Assembly: GCA_003517675.1 (NCBI GenBank)
Contig: DPAC01000148.1
Span: forward strand, 1-8,696
Source: Porphyromonadaceae bacterium
Lineage (GTDB): Bacteria; Bacteroidota; Bacteroidia; Bacteroidales; Dysgonomonadaceae
DNA: 8,696 bases
Reading direction: 5' to 3'
Shown: in pieces, positions 1 through 7,675 of the stretch
How positions within the stretch are numbered: position 1 is the stretch's first letter
Layout: each line of letters starts with the position of its first letter
The notes under the pieces: generated by a model
Told to the model about the DNA's origin: nothing
What the model saw: only the letters and a program-made list of their open reading frames with translations
Database searches by the model: none
Made by a program: the position numbers and the translations under genes

Positions 1-302
1 TCAAGCACTTCCATGAGTGTTTGTAGACCCCGGATGCTGCGGGGAAATCCACAATATGCATAGAGATGAACCATCGCTTCTTTTACCTCATTCACCGTTA
101 GTCCGGCATCCAACCCTTCGTTCAGTGCTGTTTTTAACTGCTGCAATTCACCTTTTGCCGTGTATGCTGCAATCGGAATCAGGCTTTGTTGCTTTACACT
201 CAACGTATCATTATCTCCTCTCCTATTTTGGGCATTCAGGTTTCCTGTCACACAAAAAACGATCATCAAAACGGTGAAAGCACGAATCATCTTCTCTCTC
301 AT
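1..302 (-). CDS. Carboxymuconolactone decarboxylase (CMD/AhpD-like) family protein, exported, N-terminal 100 residues only
   Basis: Last gene of the minus-strand cluster, cut by the window's left edge. Reading leftwards from ATG at 302 it begins MREKMIRAFTVLMIVFCVTG, a short basic start and hydrophobic core, then LNA-Q, a good signal peptidase I site, so export is predicted. The mature part has the CMD-family pattern: KQQSLIPIAAYTAKGEL, then GLDAGLTVNEVKEAMVHLYA and YCGFPRSIRGLQTLMEVL. Family members often have about 250 residues with a second CMD repeat, which would lie outside the window. Known relatives include gamma-carboxymuconolactone decarboxylase and AhpD, but this AYxGFPR subgroup has no proven reaction and the AhpD CxxC pair is not seen in the visible part. 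A second in-frame ATG at 290, preceded by AGAGAGAAG, is an equally plausible start. Family call firm, function open. Confidence 0.85.
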   Translation of the reverse strand, partial: MREKMIRAFTVLMIVFCVTGNLNAQNRRGDNDTLSVKQQSLIPIAAYTAKGELQQLKTALNEGLDAGLTVNEVKEAMVHLYAYCGFPRSIRGLQTLMEVL

Positions 303-389
303 TTGCTTGCTATTTATTCTAATAATTCAAGTTTCGTATGCTGCGTATACAGCTAAATATTTACTGAAGTTAGACTATTTCTACGTTCA

Positions 390-417
390 ACAGAGCTAAA
401 ACAAGTTTTATCTCTGT
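390..417. repeat. Imperfect inverted repeat between the carboxylesterase and CMD-family genes
   Basis: ACAGAG and TAAAAC on the left are complementary to GTTTTA and CTCTGT on the right, separated by one mismatched pair and a two-base centre, so a 13-bp imperfect stem could form in the transcript. It lies about 60 bp downstream of the carboxylesterase stop and about 90 bp before the CMD-family start. No T-run follows on the minus strand, so it is not a textbook intrinsic terminator; an attenuator, processing site or operator would also fit. A smaller perfect repeat (TCGAA, four-base loop, TTCGA) lies at 427-440. The rest of the 303-478 gap shows no gene and no clear TAnnTTTG promoter. Confidence 0.6.
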
Positions 418-478
418 GTTCACTGATCGAAATAGTTCGACTGACAATGTTTTGTGATCCATACTAACCGATGCTGGT

Positions 479-2125
479 TCAAATACCTCCTCTCGACTGA
501 ATACGAGTCCTGCATTCGGACGCCTTTTCAATCACATCCAGTCTTGCTTTCCTGGGATCGGGTTTGCCAACAATTTTACCATCCGCTTGGATGTCTAAGA
601 TTTCTTCTTTTGTAGTATCGTAATTGGGCCATACAGGCAACCCTTCACCATTGGGATTCCCTGTTTTGGCAAAATTGGCCCAGTAGGTGTTCAGGATACG
701 AGCCACTTCTTCATCTACCGCTGTAGTTTCAACAGTACCCCGGCGACTGTTGAGGTTGTTAAAGACATAGGCGATTTCAGCCCCGTGTCCGGCTCCATAG
801 GGCATCCGTTCCCGCATGTTGGCAGGGACATAACCGTAATGGAAGATATAAGCCGGTGTATCACCGGCGGCAAAGATCCTTGCCGCAAAGCGGGCAGGTT
901 CGGCCCACACCCAGTCGGTGTTAAACAATGTTTGTACCTCGGCGAACTCTTTATCCCCCCAAAGGTCATAGGCGGCTTTTGCTTCATCCTCCAGTTCACC
1001 GAACAGAGAAAACAGTTCTTCTTTTGAGCTGCTTGAATTAACAAAGTTACCCCCGATTTCGGCACTGCAACTCCCTGTGATGAGCGGAACGCTTGGATGC
1101 CTGCCGGCCTTATAGGCACTCTCTGCCGTTTCAACCACCAGTTTGCCATCGAGAATAGGACCGGAATAAATTCGAGGGCCTCCCTCTCCATCATTTTCCT
1201 GTCCACCATCTACAATCTCCTCTACGCTCAGGGCACGCAACTTAGCCAGTGCATCTGCATCCGTACCCGCAATACCCTGTTTGCGGGCAAAATTGACTCC
1301 GATGGTTTCGGCTGAAACAGGATACAAGGGATCAGCGTTTTCGGTGTTAATCGGTCTGCCGGTGAGCACCCCATCCCTGCTGCCGCCGGAATGACTGATT
1401 GCTTTGTGGAAAAGTCCGTTTGCCTGGGGGATTGTAAGCAGTGAGTGTACCGCAACCCCTCCGGCCGATTGTCCAAAAATTATTACATTGTCCGGGTCAC
1501 CACCAAAAGCAGCAATGTTCTCCTGCACCCATTGAAGCGCTGCAATCATGTCCATAAAAGCATAACTTCCTTTCGGTTCATCAGGATGCTCTGCTGTTAA
1601 TGCAGGGAAAGCAAAGTGTCCCAGGCGCCCGAGCCGGTAATTGAAGGTCATCAGGATGACACCCTGTTTGGCAAACGCATCACCTGCCGTGACAGGGCCG
1701 GCGCCACTGCCTCCCACAAAAGCACCCCCATGGATCCAAACCATCACCGGAAGTTTGCTTTCCGGTTTAGCTCCTTTCGGAACCCATAGATTCAGGTAGA
1801 GACAATCTTCCGATGTCCCTTCCCGGATGGTACCAGGAGCGGCACCCCACCCGCCTTGTGCGCAGTCAGGTCCAAATGTCAGAGCATCCCGTACTCCTTC
1901 CCAGGGGATCACAGGCTGTGGCGGGCGCCACCGATATTCACCCACCGGCGGTGCAGCATAGGGTATGCCTTTAAAAACCGACACATCATCGACAGATGCT
2001 CCCCGAAGTTGACCTGAAGATGTTTTGATTACGGGTCCATCAATTTCAGCAATATCATTTGCCTGTTGAGCATTCAGGGAACAAACAACGACTGATAAAA
2101 TAAAACCTGATACTATTCTTTTCAT
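479..2125 (-). CDS. Secreted type-B carboxylesterase (COesterase family, PnbA-like)
   Basis: Predicted 548-residue serine esterase, the usual family length. Residues 1-19 are a signal peptide (MKRIVSGFILSVVVCSLNA, cleavage before QQ), so it should act in the periplasm or outside the cell. Family marks in order: EDCLYLNLW at about 106-114 (signature 2), oxyanion-hole HGGAF at about 132-136, nucleophile Ser220 in GQSAGG, catalytic Glu356 in GSCSAEIG (usually GTNxDEG), and His447 in GAGHGAEIAYVF. The triad is complete. It should hydrolyse carboxylic esters; the substrate cannot be read from sequence. The frame is open upstream to 2158, but ATG 2125 gives a proper signal peptide and lies 10 bp after the stop of the upstream aldo/keto reductase gene, so it is preferred. 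The tight spacing implies co-transcription. Confidence 0.93.
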   Translation of the reverse strand: MKRIVSGFILSVVVCSLNAQQANDIAEIDGPVIKTSSGQLRGASVDDVSVFKGIPYAAPPVGEYRWRPPQPVIPWEGVRDALTFGPDCAQGGWGAAPGTIREGTSEDCLYLNLWVPKGAKPESKLPVMVWIHGGAFVGGSGAGPVTAGDAFAKQGVILMTFNYRLGRLGHFAFPALTAEHPDEPKGSYAFMDMIAALQWVQENIAAFGGDPDNVIIFGQSAGGVAVHSLLTIPQANGLFHKAISHSGGSRDGVLTGRPINTENADPLYPVSAETIGVNFARKQGIAGTDADALAKLRALSVEEIVDGGQENDGEGGPRIYSGPILDGKLVVETAESAYKAGRHPSVPLITGSCSAEIGGNFVNSSSSKEELFSLFGELEDEAKAAYDLWGDKEFAEVQTLFNTDWVWAEPARFAARIFAAGDTPAYIFHYGYVPANMRERMPYGAGHGAEIAYVFNNLNSRRGTVETTAVDEEVARILNTYWANFAKTGNPNGEGLPVWPNYDTTKEEILDIQADGKIVGKPDPRKARLDVIEKASECRTRIQSRGGI

Positions 2126-2135
2126 TTCTATCTTT

Positions 2136-3068
2136 TTATCTGTTAGCCCAGCTATCAAGCTGCTCCAGTGTCACATTGAAGAAGCGTTTGTTCTTGTTCA
2201 GTGAGCGCATTGTCGCCATTTCTTCATCGCTTAACGCAAAGTCGAAAATACTGATGTTTTCCCTGATATGAACGGGATTTGTCGCTCCCGGAATTACGGA
2301 GAAACCCTCCTGTATATGCCATCGGAGTATAATCTGGGCAATGCTTTTATCATGAGCATCGGCAATTTTTTTGATCACCGGGTCGGATAACAATCCCTTG
2401 TCGCCATGTCCCAGCGGATACCAACACTCTATGATGATGTTGTAAGGTTTTACCCACTCACGTATGTCGTTTCGCTGCGCATAGGGATGACATTCGATTT
2501 GCAACGCCACAGGCTTGATCTTCATGTGATCGGCAATAGCATGGAAGCGTTCTTTGCTGGCGTCAAAATTACTGATTCCCAACGCTCGCACCTTCCCTGA
2601 TGCAACGGCTTTTTCCATCTCCTTCCAGGCCTCGATGTAATCACCAATTGGTTGATGGATATAAAGCAGGTCGATGTAATCGGTCTGAAAGCGTTCCAGA
2701 ATTTTATCAATCGATTCCAATGTATTACCATCTGCATAGTCGGAAACCCATAACTTGCTGGCAATAAAGAATTCCTCACGCGGTATACCGCTTTCCTTCA
2801 TTGCTTCACCCACGGCTCCCTCCACACGGTATGCAGTGGCACAGTCCACGTGACGAAAACCATTTCTGAATGCCTCCAGACAAGCCTCCTTTGCAGCTTC
2901 GTACGAGATGGCAAAAGTGCCTATCCCCAACTGGGGCATCTCCATTCCGTTGTTCAGTTTCAGGGTTGGCACAGTGACTTTGGCATTCTGTGCAGTAACA
3001 TGATTGATGCAACCAAATAGGAACACAACCACCATTAGTCGAAAATAATTGATTGATGCTTTCATCAT
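2136..3068 (-). CDS. Aldo/keto reductase with N-terminal export signal (2,5-diketo-gluconate-reductase-like branch)
   Basis: Predicted 310 residues. After a hydrophobic leader (residues about 8-26, ending HVTA-Q) comes a full aldo/keto reductase barrel beginning VPTLKLNNGMEMPQLGIGTF. The catalytic tetrad is intact: Asp75 and Tyr80 in HVDCATAY, Lys105 in FIASKLW, His138 in LLYIHQP. GISNF at about 164-168 and QIECHP at about 190-195 are family landmarks. The cofactor loop reads IPGATNP (259-265) rather than IPKS, so the lysine that often contacts the NADPH 2'-phosphate is absent. Most enzymes of this family are cytosolic, so a leader is odd; LFGC at 17-20 could also be read as a poor lipobox. 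A second ATG lies at 3065. It sits 24 bp after the alpha/beta hydrolase gene and 10 bp before the carboxylesterase gene, in the same operon. Enzyme family is firm; location is inference. Confidence 0.92.
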   Translation of the reverse strand: MMKASINYFRLMVVVFLFGCINHVTAQNAKVTVPTLKLNNGMEMPQLGIGTFAISYEAAKEACLEAFRNGFRHVDCATAYRVEGAVGEAMKESGIPREEFFIASKLWVSDYADGNTLESIDKILERFQTDYIDLLYIHQPIGDYIEAWKEMEKAVASGKVRALGISNFDASKERFHAIADHMKIKPVALQIECHPYAQRNDIREWVKPYNIIIECWYPLGHGDKGLLSDPVIKKIADAHDKSIAQIILRWHIQEGFSVIPGATNPVHIRENISIFDFALSDEEMATMRSLNKNKRFFNVTLEQLDSWANR

Positions 3069-3092
3069 TTTATGTTTTGAATAGATTTATCA

Positions 3093-4154
3093 TTATGGCA
3101 AGTATTCACCAAAAAATTCCTTGAGCTTGGTTGAAGCCTTCTCCACATACTCCGGCACATAATAGGTTTGTATATGGGTCGCACCTTCAATCAGGAACAA
3201 CTCTTTTTTGTCAGTGCCTGTAGCCAGTTTGAGTGCACTTTCGGTCATGTAGTAGGTGTCTGCTTTGCTCCCTGCGATCATCAACAGGGGCTGGTTGATC
3301 AACGCCATACGGTCATTTGCATCAAAAGCCATGAGATCAATCAGGCTGCTGGTGGTATACCGGAAAGTGGAATTGGGGTGCGCATGGGTACGGTGATAAT
3401 AGTAATGACCTTCGCGATAGAGGTCATAGGGCATTTTATCAGCCATCTCATCGGTTGTTTCGGTGTCAGCCATATAAAGCACCTCACCCCCCGCGGCTTC
3501 CTGCGCACGGGCATCAGAAGCCTGTTTCAGCCGTTCCTGAATCGTCTCCAGTTGCGAGTCCCTGAATCCGTTTCGTCTGACCATTCCGGAGTTAAACATG
3601 CTGAGGGTTGCCACCGCCTTAAAGCGTTTATCGGTCTGTGCTGCCGCCAATGAATAGCCTCCGCCGCCGCAAATACCCAACAATCCAATACGTTCAGCAT
3701 CTGCTCCTGCATATTGTGAGATATAATCGGCCATACCCCGGATGTCTTCAATCCGAAAGGCAGGCTTGTCCGTGTTACGGGGTTCTCCCCCGCTGGCGCC
3801 CTGGTAGGAGGCATCGGCAGCAATGGTGATGTAGCCCGATTCCGCCAGTCGTTGTGCATATAGGCCGGCAACCTGTTCCTTGACGCCCCCGTTGGGGTGT
3901 GCCACCACGATCACCGGATAATTCTTTGCCGGGTCATAATTGGCCGGGGTATATACATTGGCTGAAATCTCGATGCCATGCAACAGATAGTTCACCGGAT
4001 GAATATTTACTTTGCCCGGCAGGTTTTCTGTAATGGCACCCTCATAAACCAAACCAAAAGGATTATCGATCTTTTGCTGACCCAATAGAATAATGCTGGT
4101 CGTTACAAACATAACGATCAAACAGGTAATTTTATCCATTCTTTTCAATCTCAT
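3093..4154 (-). CDS. Exported alpha/beta hydrolase, YcjY/dienelactone-hydrolase-like, with Cys nucleophile
   Basis: Predicted 353 residues. A basic start (MRLKRMDK) and hydrophobic segment at about 10-25, ending LLGQQ, form a signal peptide or membrane anchor. The core has the alpha/beta hydrolase order: strand and turn PVIVVAHPNGG (about 80-90), nucleophile elbow GICGGGG with Cys162, acid Asp299 in GSKADTYY, and His327 in EGATHIQTYY. Cys in the elbow resembles dienelactone hydrolase (GxCxGG) and the YcjY group rather than serine esterases. The reaction is unknown; ester, lactone or acyl hydrolysis is inferred. The frame also has a GTG at 4157 and an ATG at 4139, the latter just after GAAAAGA, so the start is uncertain; ATG 4154 lies 11 bp after the preceding gene's stop. 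It belongs to the same tight gene run. Confidence 0.88.
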   Translation of the reverse strand: MRLKRMDKITCLIVMFVTTSIILLGQQKIDNPFGLVYEGAITENLPGKVNIHPVNYLLHGIEISANVYTPANYDPAKNYPVIVVAHPNGGVKEQVAGLYAQRLAESGYITIAADASYQGASGGEPRNTDKPAFRIEDIRGMADYISQYAGADAERIGLLGICGGGGYSLAAAQTDKRFKAVATLSMFNSGMVRRNGFRDSQLETIQERLKQASDARAQEAAGGEVLYMADTETTDEMADKMPYDLYREGHYYYHRTHAHPNSTFRYTTSSLIDLMAFDANDRMALINQPLLMIAGSKADTYYMTESALKLATGTDKKELFLIEGATHIQTYYVPEYVEKASTKLKEFFGEYLP

Positions 4155-4165
4155 CACTTTATCTG

Positions 4166-5272
4166 TTATTTGTCTAATCCCTTACTTTTTAACCACTCCG
4201 ACATCAGGTCGGCAATTTCCACATTGTTCAAGTCAGAAAAGGGGAAATGGGTATTGCCTTTGATGCCGATTTCAGGAAGATGTACCACCGTTACATCTCC
4301 GCCATATTTGTTGACAGCATCCCGCCACAACCGAGCCATCTCCAGGCGCACCCTCCATCCGTCCTGTCCCGGATTGGGGTTGGGCTCCTCGGGAATATTG
4401 TCACCGTAATAAATCACGATGGGAATTTTTGTCAACTGTCTAAAATCCTCCATCGGTATGCCAAATGCTTCGAGTACCCAGCCAGCACTGGGGAGAGGTT
4501 CGGGCACTTCCCCCTCCGGGAACAGGAAACCGGATCCCGGTTCATAGCAAACGATTCCTTTCACGTTTTGATTCTTAATTGCCGTGAGCCAGCCCATGCC
4601 ACCCGAATGGGAATGCGTGACCAAAACAGCTTCACCGATTTTGTCAAGAAGTGCAGATACCGCATCCACGTTGACATTGATATCAATAGGCCCGATATTT
4701 GGGGTCATGCTGCGAAAATATTGTTCGAGTGCAGGAGCGTCGCGTGAGAACTGCACCCCTTCAAAATAGTCGGGCCAGATGCCAATGCGGAATGTGCCGA
4801 ACCAACCCTGTTCATCGGGGACAGGATCAATTGTCGCCGGTACGGTGCTGCGGCCTGCATCTCCCCTGCGTGGCTGGTCAATGACATACACCGGAAACCG
4901 CCTTCGCAAAAAGATATTCTGATATCCTTCCCGCCCGTCGGGTGTCGTCTCCCAGGTTTTGGAAAACTGTCCCAACCCGTGCCACATCACCAGCGGATAG
5001 TTCCGTGCATTGACAGGTATCTGGTAAAAAACATAGGCATGATCACCATGAAATGTCTGCCCCTCCGGAGTCTGGTTATAGGGGTCAAAAATTCCCGGAT
5101 TTTCAATGACTGTTCCTCCAACGGCGAAGCTGCCTTGTTCTTCTATTTGTATGATATCGTTACTTTGTTTCTCATCCTTGTTGGCACAGGATGAACCCAA
5201 AAGCAACAGGAACATTGTACCTACGATCAACGTTGTTTTCGGGTGACTTTCTTTTGTCAATTTTGTCTTCAT
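4166..5272 (-). CDS. Esterase-713-like alpha/beta hydrolase, predicted lipoprotein
   Basis: Predicted 368 residues. Residues 13-29 form a lipoprotein signal with lipobox LGSSC, Cys29 being the lipidated residue. The following ANKDEK contains K-D-E, which resembles the K-(D/E)2 surface-export signal described for Bacteroidota lipoproteins. The body resembles the esterase 713 group of the alpha/beta hydrolase fold: KTWETTPDGREGYQ (105-118), then YVIDQPRRGDAGRS (129-142). Probable triad: Ser223 in HSHSGG, Glu244 in VCYEPGSG, His342 in GNTHFPFSDLNN. The natural substrate of this group is not settled. The frame extends three bases upstream to a TTG, but ATG 5272 is the sensible start. The gap from the preceding reductase gene is 44 bp and to the following hydrolase gene 11 bp, consistent with one transcript. 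Confidence 0.9.
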   Translation of the reverse strand: MKTKLTKESHPKTTLIVGTMFLLLLGSSCANKDEKQSNDIIQIEEQGSFAVGGTVIENPGIFDPYNQTPEGQTFHGDHAYVFYQIPVNARNYPLVMWHGLGQFSKTWETTPDGREGYQNIFLRRRFPVYVIDQPRRGDAGRSTVPATIDPVPDEQGWFGTFRIGIWPDYFEGVQFSRDAPALEQYFRSMTPNIGPIDINVNVDAVSALLDKIGEAVLVTHSHSGGMGWLTAIKNQNVKGIVCYEPGSGFLFPEGEVPEPLPSAGWVLEAFGIPMEDFRQLTKIPIVIYYGDNIPEEPNPNPGQDGWRVRLEMARLWRDAVNKYGGDVTVVHLPEIGIKGNTHFPFSDLNNVEIADLMSEWLKSKGLDK

Positions 5273-5316
5273 CAATCGATGATTTTTATTACTGAATGTC
5301 TGATTGTCTCAGGCTG

Positions 5317-6491
<1,175 letters not shown>

Positions 6492-7403
6492 ATGGAAGGA
6501 ATTTTCAGATTTGATACGGTAAACGAATACAACCTATTGAACAATCATGAAACACTACACCCGTTGGTGAGCGTTATTGATTTTTCAAAAGCCAATCCCA
6601 GAACATGGGGTAAGGAAAAGAAGGTAAGAATCAATTATGGACTGTACTGCATATTCCTGAAAGACGTAAAGTGCGGTGATATCAAATATGGACGCAACTA
6701 TTACGATTACCAGGAAGGTACACTGGTTTTCGTTTCACCGGGACAGGTGATGGAGCTGGATAATGATGGGTTGGTTTATCAACCCAAAGGATATGCGCTG
6801 GTCTTTCATCCCGACCTGCTCCAGGGCACCTCGTTAGCGAAAACTATCAGTGAATATAATTTCTTCAGCTACAAGTCCAATGAAGCATTGCACCTGTCGG
6901 AACGCGAAAGGCAAATTGTACTGGATTGTTTTGCGAAAATAAATTATGAGTTACAACAGAGTGTGGATAAGCACAGTAAGAAACTCATTGCCTCCAATAT
7001 CGAACTGTTCCTGAATTATTGCGCCCGTTTTTACGACCGGCAATTTATCACCAGGGAAAATGTCAATCAGGGAATACTGGAGAAATTTGAAGAGAAGCTG
7101 AACGACTTTTTTTCATCGGACAAGCCACTCAGAGTTGGTTTACCCACCGTAGCTTATTTTGCCGATGCACTCCATTTGTCGGCAAATTATTTTGGCGATT
7201 TAATTAAGAAGGATACGGGGAAAACGGCAAAAGAATATATTCAGTGCAAGATTATTGACCTGGCCAAAAACATGATATTCAGCAAGGATAAAACCATCAG
7301 CGAGATTGCCAGTGAGCTGGGTTTTAAATATCCCCAGCATTTTACCCGTATGTTCAAAAGTGAGACAGGTTTAACACCCAATGAATTCCGGAATCAGAAT
7401 TAA
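6492..7403 (+). CDS. AraC-family transcriptional regulator
   Basis: Predicted 303 residues. The N-terminal part (about 20-110) has a cupin-like ligand-binding character, with NYYDYQEGTLVFVSPGQV and GYALVFHPDLL. A helical linker with LHLSERERQIVLDCF follows. The C-terminal DNA-binding domain has two helix-turn-helix units: about 219-240 (TVAYFADALHLSANYFGDLI) and about 268-290 (TISEIASELGFKYPQHFTRM), closing with GLTPNEFR, the usual AraC/XylS end. This combination is common in Bacteroidota next to reductase and hydrolase genes. The frame is also open from TTG 6483, but ATG 6492 is preferred given the promoter position. Being divergent from the minus-strand operon, it probably activates that operon on an inducer, perhaps also controlling itself. 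Inducer unknown. Confidence 0.94.
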   Translation: MEGIFRFDTVNEYNLLNNHETLHPLVSVIDFSKANPRTWGKEKKVRINYGLYCIFLKDVKCGDIKYGRNYYDYQEGTLVFVSPGQVMELDNDGLVYQPKGYALVFHPDLLQGTSLAKTISEYNFFSYKSNEALHLSERERQIVLDCFAKINYELQQSVDKHSKKLIASNIELFLNYCARFYDRQFITRENVNQGILEKFEEKLNDFFSSDKPLRVGLPTVAYFADALHLSANYFGDLIKKDTGKTAKEYIQCKIIDLAKNMIFSKDKTISEIASELGFKYPQHFTRMFKSETGLTPNEFRNQN

Positions 7404-7435
7404 GGATACTGTCCGTTCACCATATTTTCCCTGAT

Positions 7436-7528
7436 TTAAACCATACACTGTCTGACTTCATGCATCAAGCGGGGTATTTTTTGATAGGGATCACCTGCAC
7501 CCAGCGTTTCAAGAGGGAGATACGCCAT
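7436..7528 (-). CDS. Short open frame of 30 codons, possible peptide or gene remnant
   Basis: ATG at 7528 to TAA at 7436 gives 30 residues, containing GAGDPYQKIPRLMHEV. The residue mix looks protein-like rather than random, and its base composition resembles the left-hand genes, not the AT-rich DNA beside it. An in-frame TGA lies two codons before the ATG and no ribosome binding site is evident. It may be the tail of a lost gene or chance. The family is not recognised. Confidence 0.2.
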   Translation of the reverse strand: MAYLPLETLGAGDPYQKIPRLMHEVRQCMV

Positions 7529-7541
7529 AAATCATGCGTTT

Positions 7542-7673
7542 ATGTACAAATCTATCTTCATGTATGATCATTGCACAATTTCTATGTATTATATTTATCT
7601 ATATGTATAGAAAAAGGCGGTTTTCTATATACGCTATCTTCAATATGTATAAAAACAGAAAAAAATTATACAT
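7542..7673. repeat. Cluster of ATGTAT motifs, roughly 20-bp spaced
   Basis: ATGTAT begins at 7560, 7584, 7603 and 7645, with an inverted copy (ATACAT) at 7668 and a near copy (ATGTAC) at 7542. Steps of 18, 24, 19, 42 and 23 bp come near multiples of about 21 bp, two helical turns. TCTAT is also repeated (7551, 7581, 7598, 7624, 7675). The region is AT-rich, which makes such repeats easier by chance. It resembles iteron-type or regulator-binding arrays but no function can be assigned. Confidence 0.35.
7606..7629. repeat. Perfect 9-bp inverted repeat
   Basis: TATAGAAAA and TTTTCTATA are exact complements around a six-base centre, AGGCGG, the only GC-rich bases nearby. A hairpin could form on either strand. 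It may help end transcription of the minus-strand Fic remnant or be a recombination or protein site. It sits within the ATGTAT cluster. Confidence 0.5.
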
Positions 7674-7675
7674 AT
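7643..7675. repeat. Perfect 10-bp inverted repeat abutting the Fic stop codon
   Basis: ATATGTATAA (7643-7652) and TTATACATAT (7666-7675) are exact complements with a 13-base A-rich centre. It lies directly after the Fic stop codon (7676-7678). On the minus strand the loop is T-rich, so a terminator role is possible, though the stem is all A/T except one pair. Confidence 0.5.

Larger units (their letters stand above)
7404..7675. other. Gene-poor spacer between the regulator and the Fic remnant, with a composition break
   Basis: The first part (to about 7530) is of balanced composition like the regulator; beyond that the sequence becomes strongly AT-rich. No intrinsic terminator with a stem and T-run was found after the regulator's stop. 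The 5' half contains one short minus-strand open frame (7436-7528), and the 3' half contains the ATGTAT repeats and inverted repeats listed separately. The change of composition marks a probable edge of acquired DNA. Confidence 0.5.

Noticed and set aside
17..399. Two overlapping plus-strand open frames at the left end
   Set aside because: They cover the opposite strand of the CMD-family gene, which has a signal peptide and clear family motifs.
3168..3653. A 161-codon open frame on the plus strand opposite the alpha/beta hydrolase gene
   Set aside because: The antisense frame lies wholly inside a well-supported gene; its residues are rich in Cys and His with no family pattern.
2135..4168. 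Exact 11-bp repeat TTTATCTGTTA at 2135-2145 and 4158-4168, both at gene junctions
   Set aside because: In one copy it encodes the last residues of a protein and in the other follows a stop codon; matches of this length are expected by chance in a window this size.
7404..7530. Search for an intrinsic terminator after the AraC-type gene
   Set aside because: Only 5-bp stems such as ATCAA/TTGAT near 7465 were found, without a GC-rich stem and T-run.
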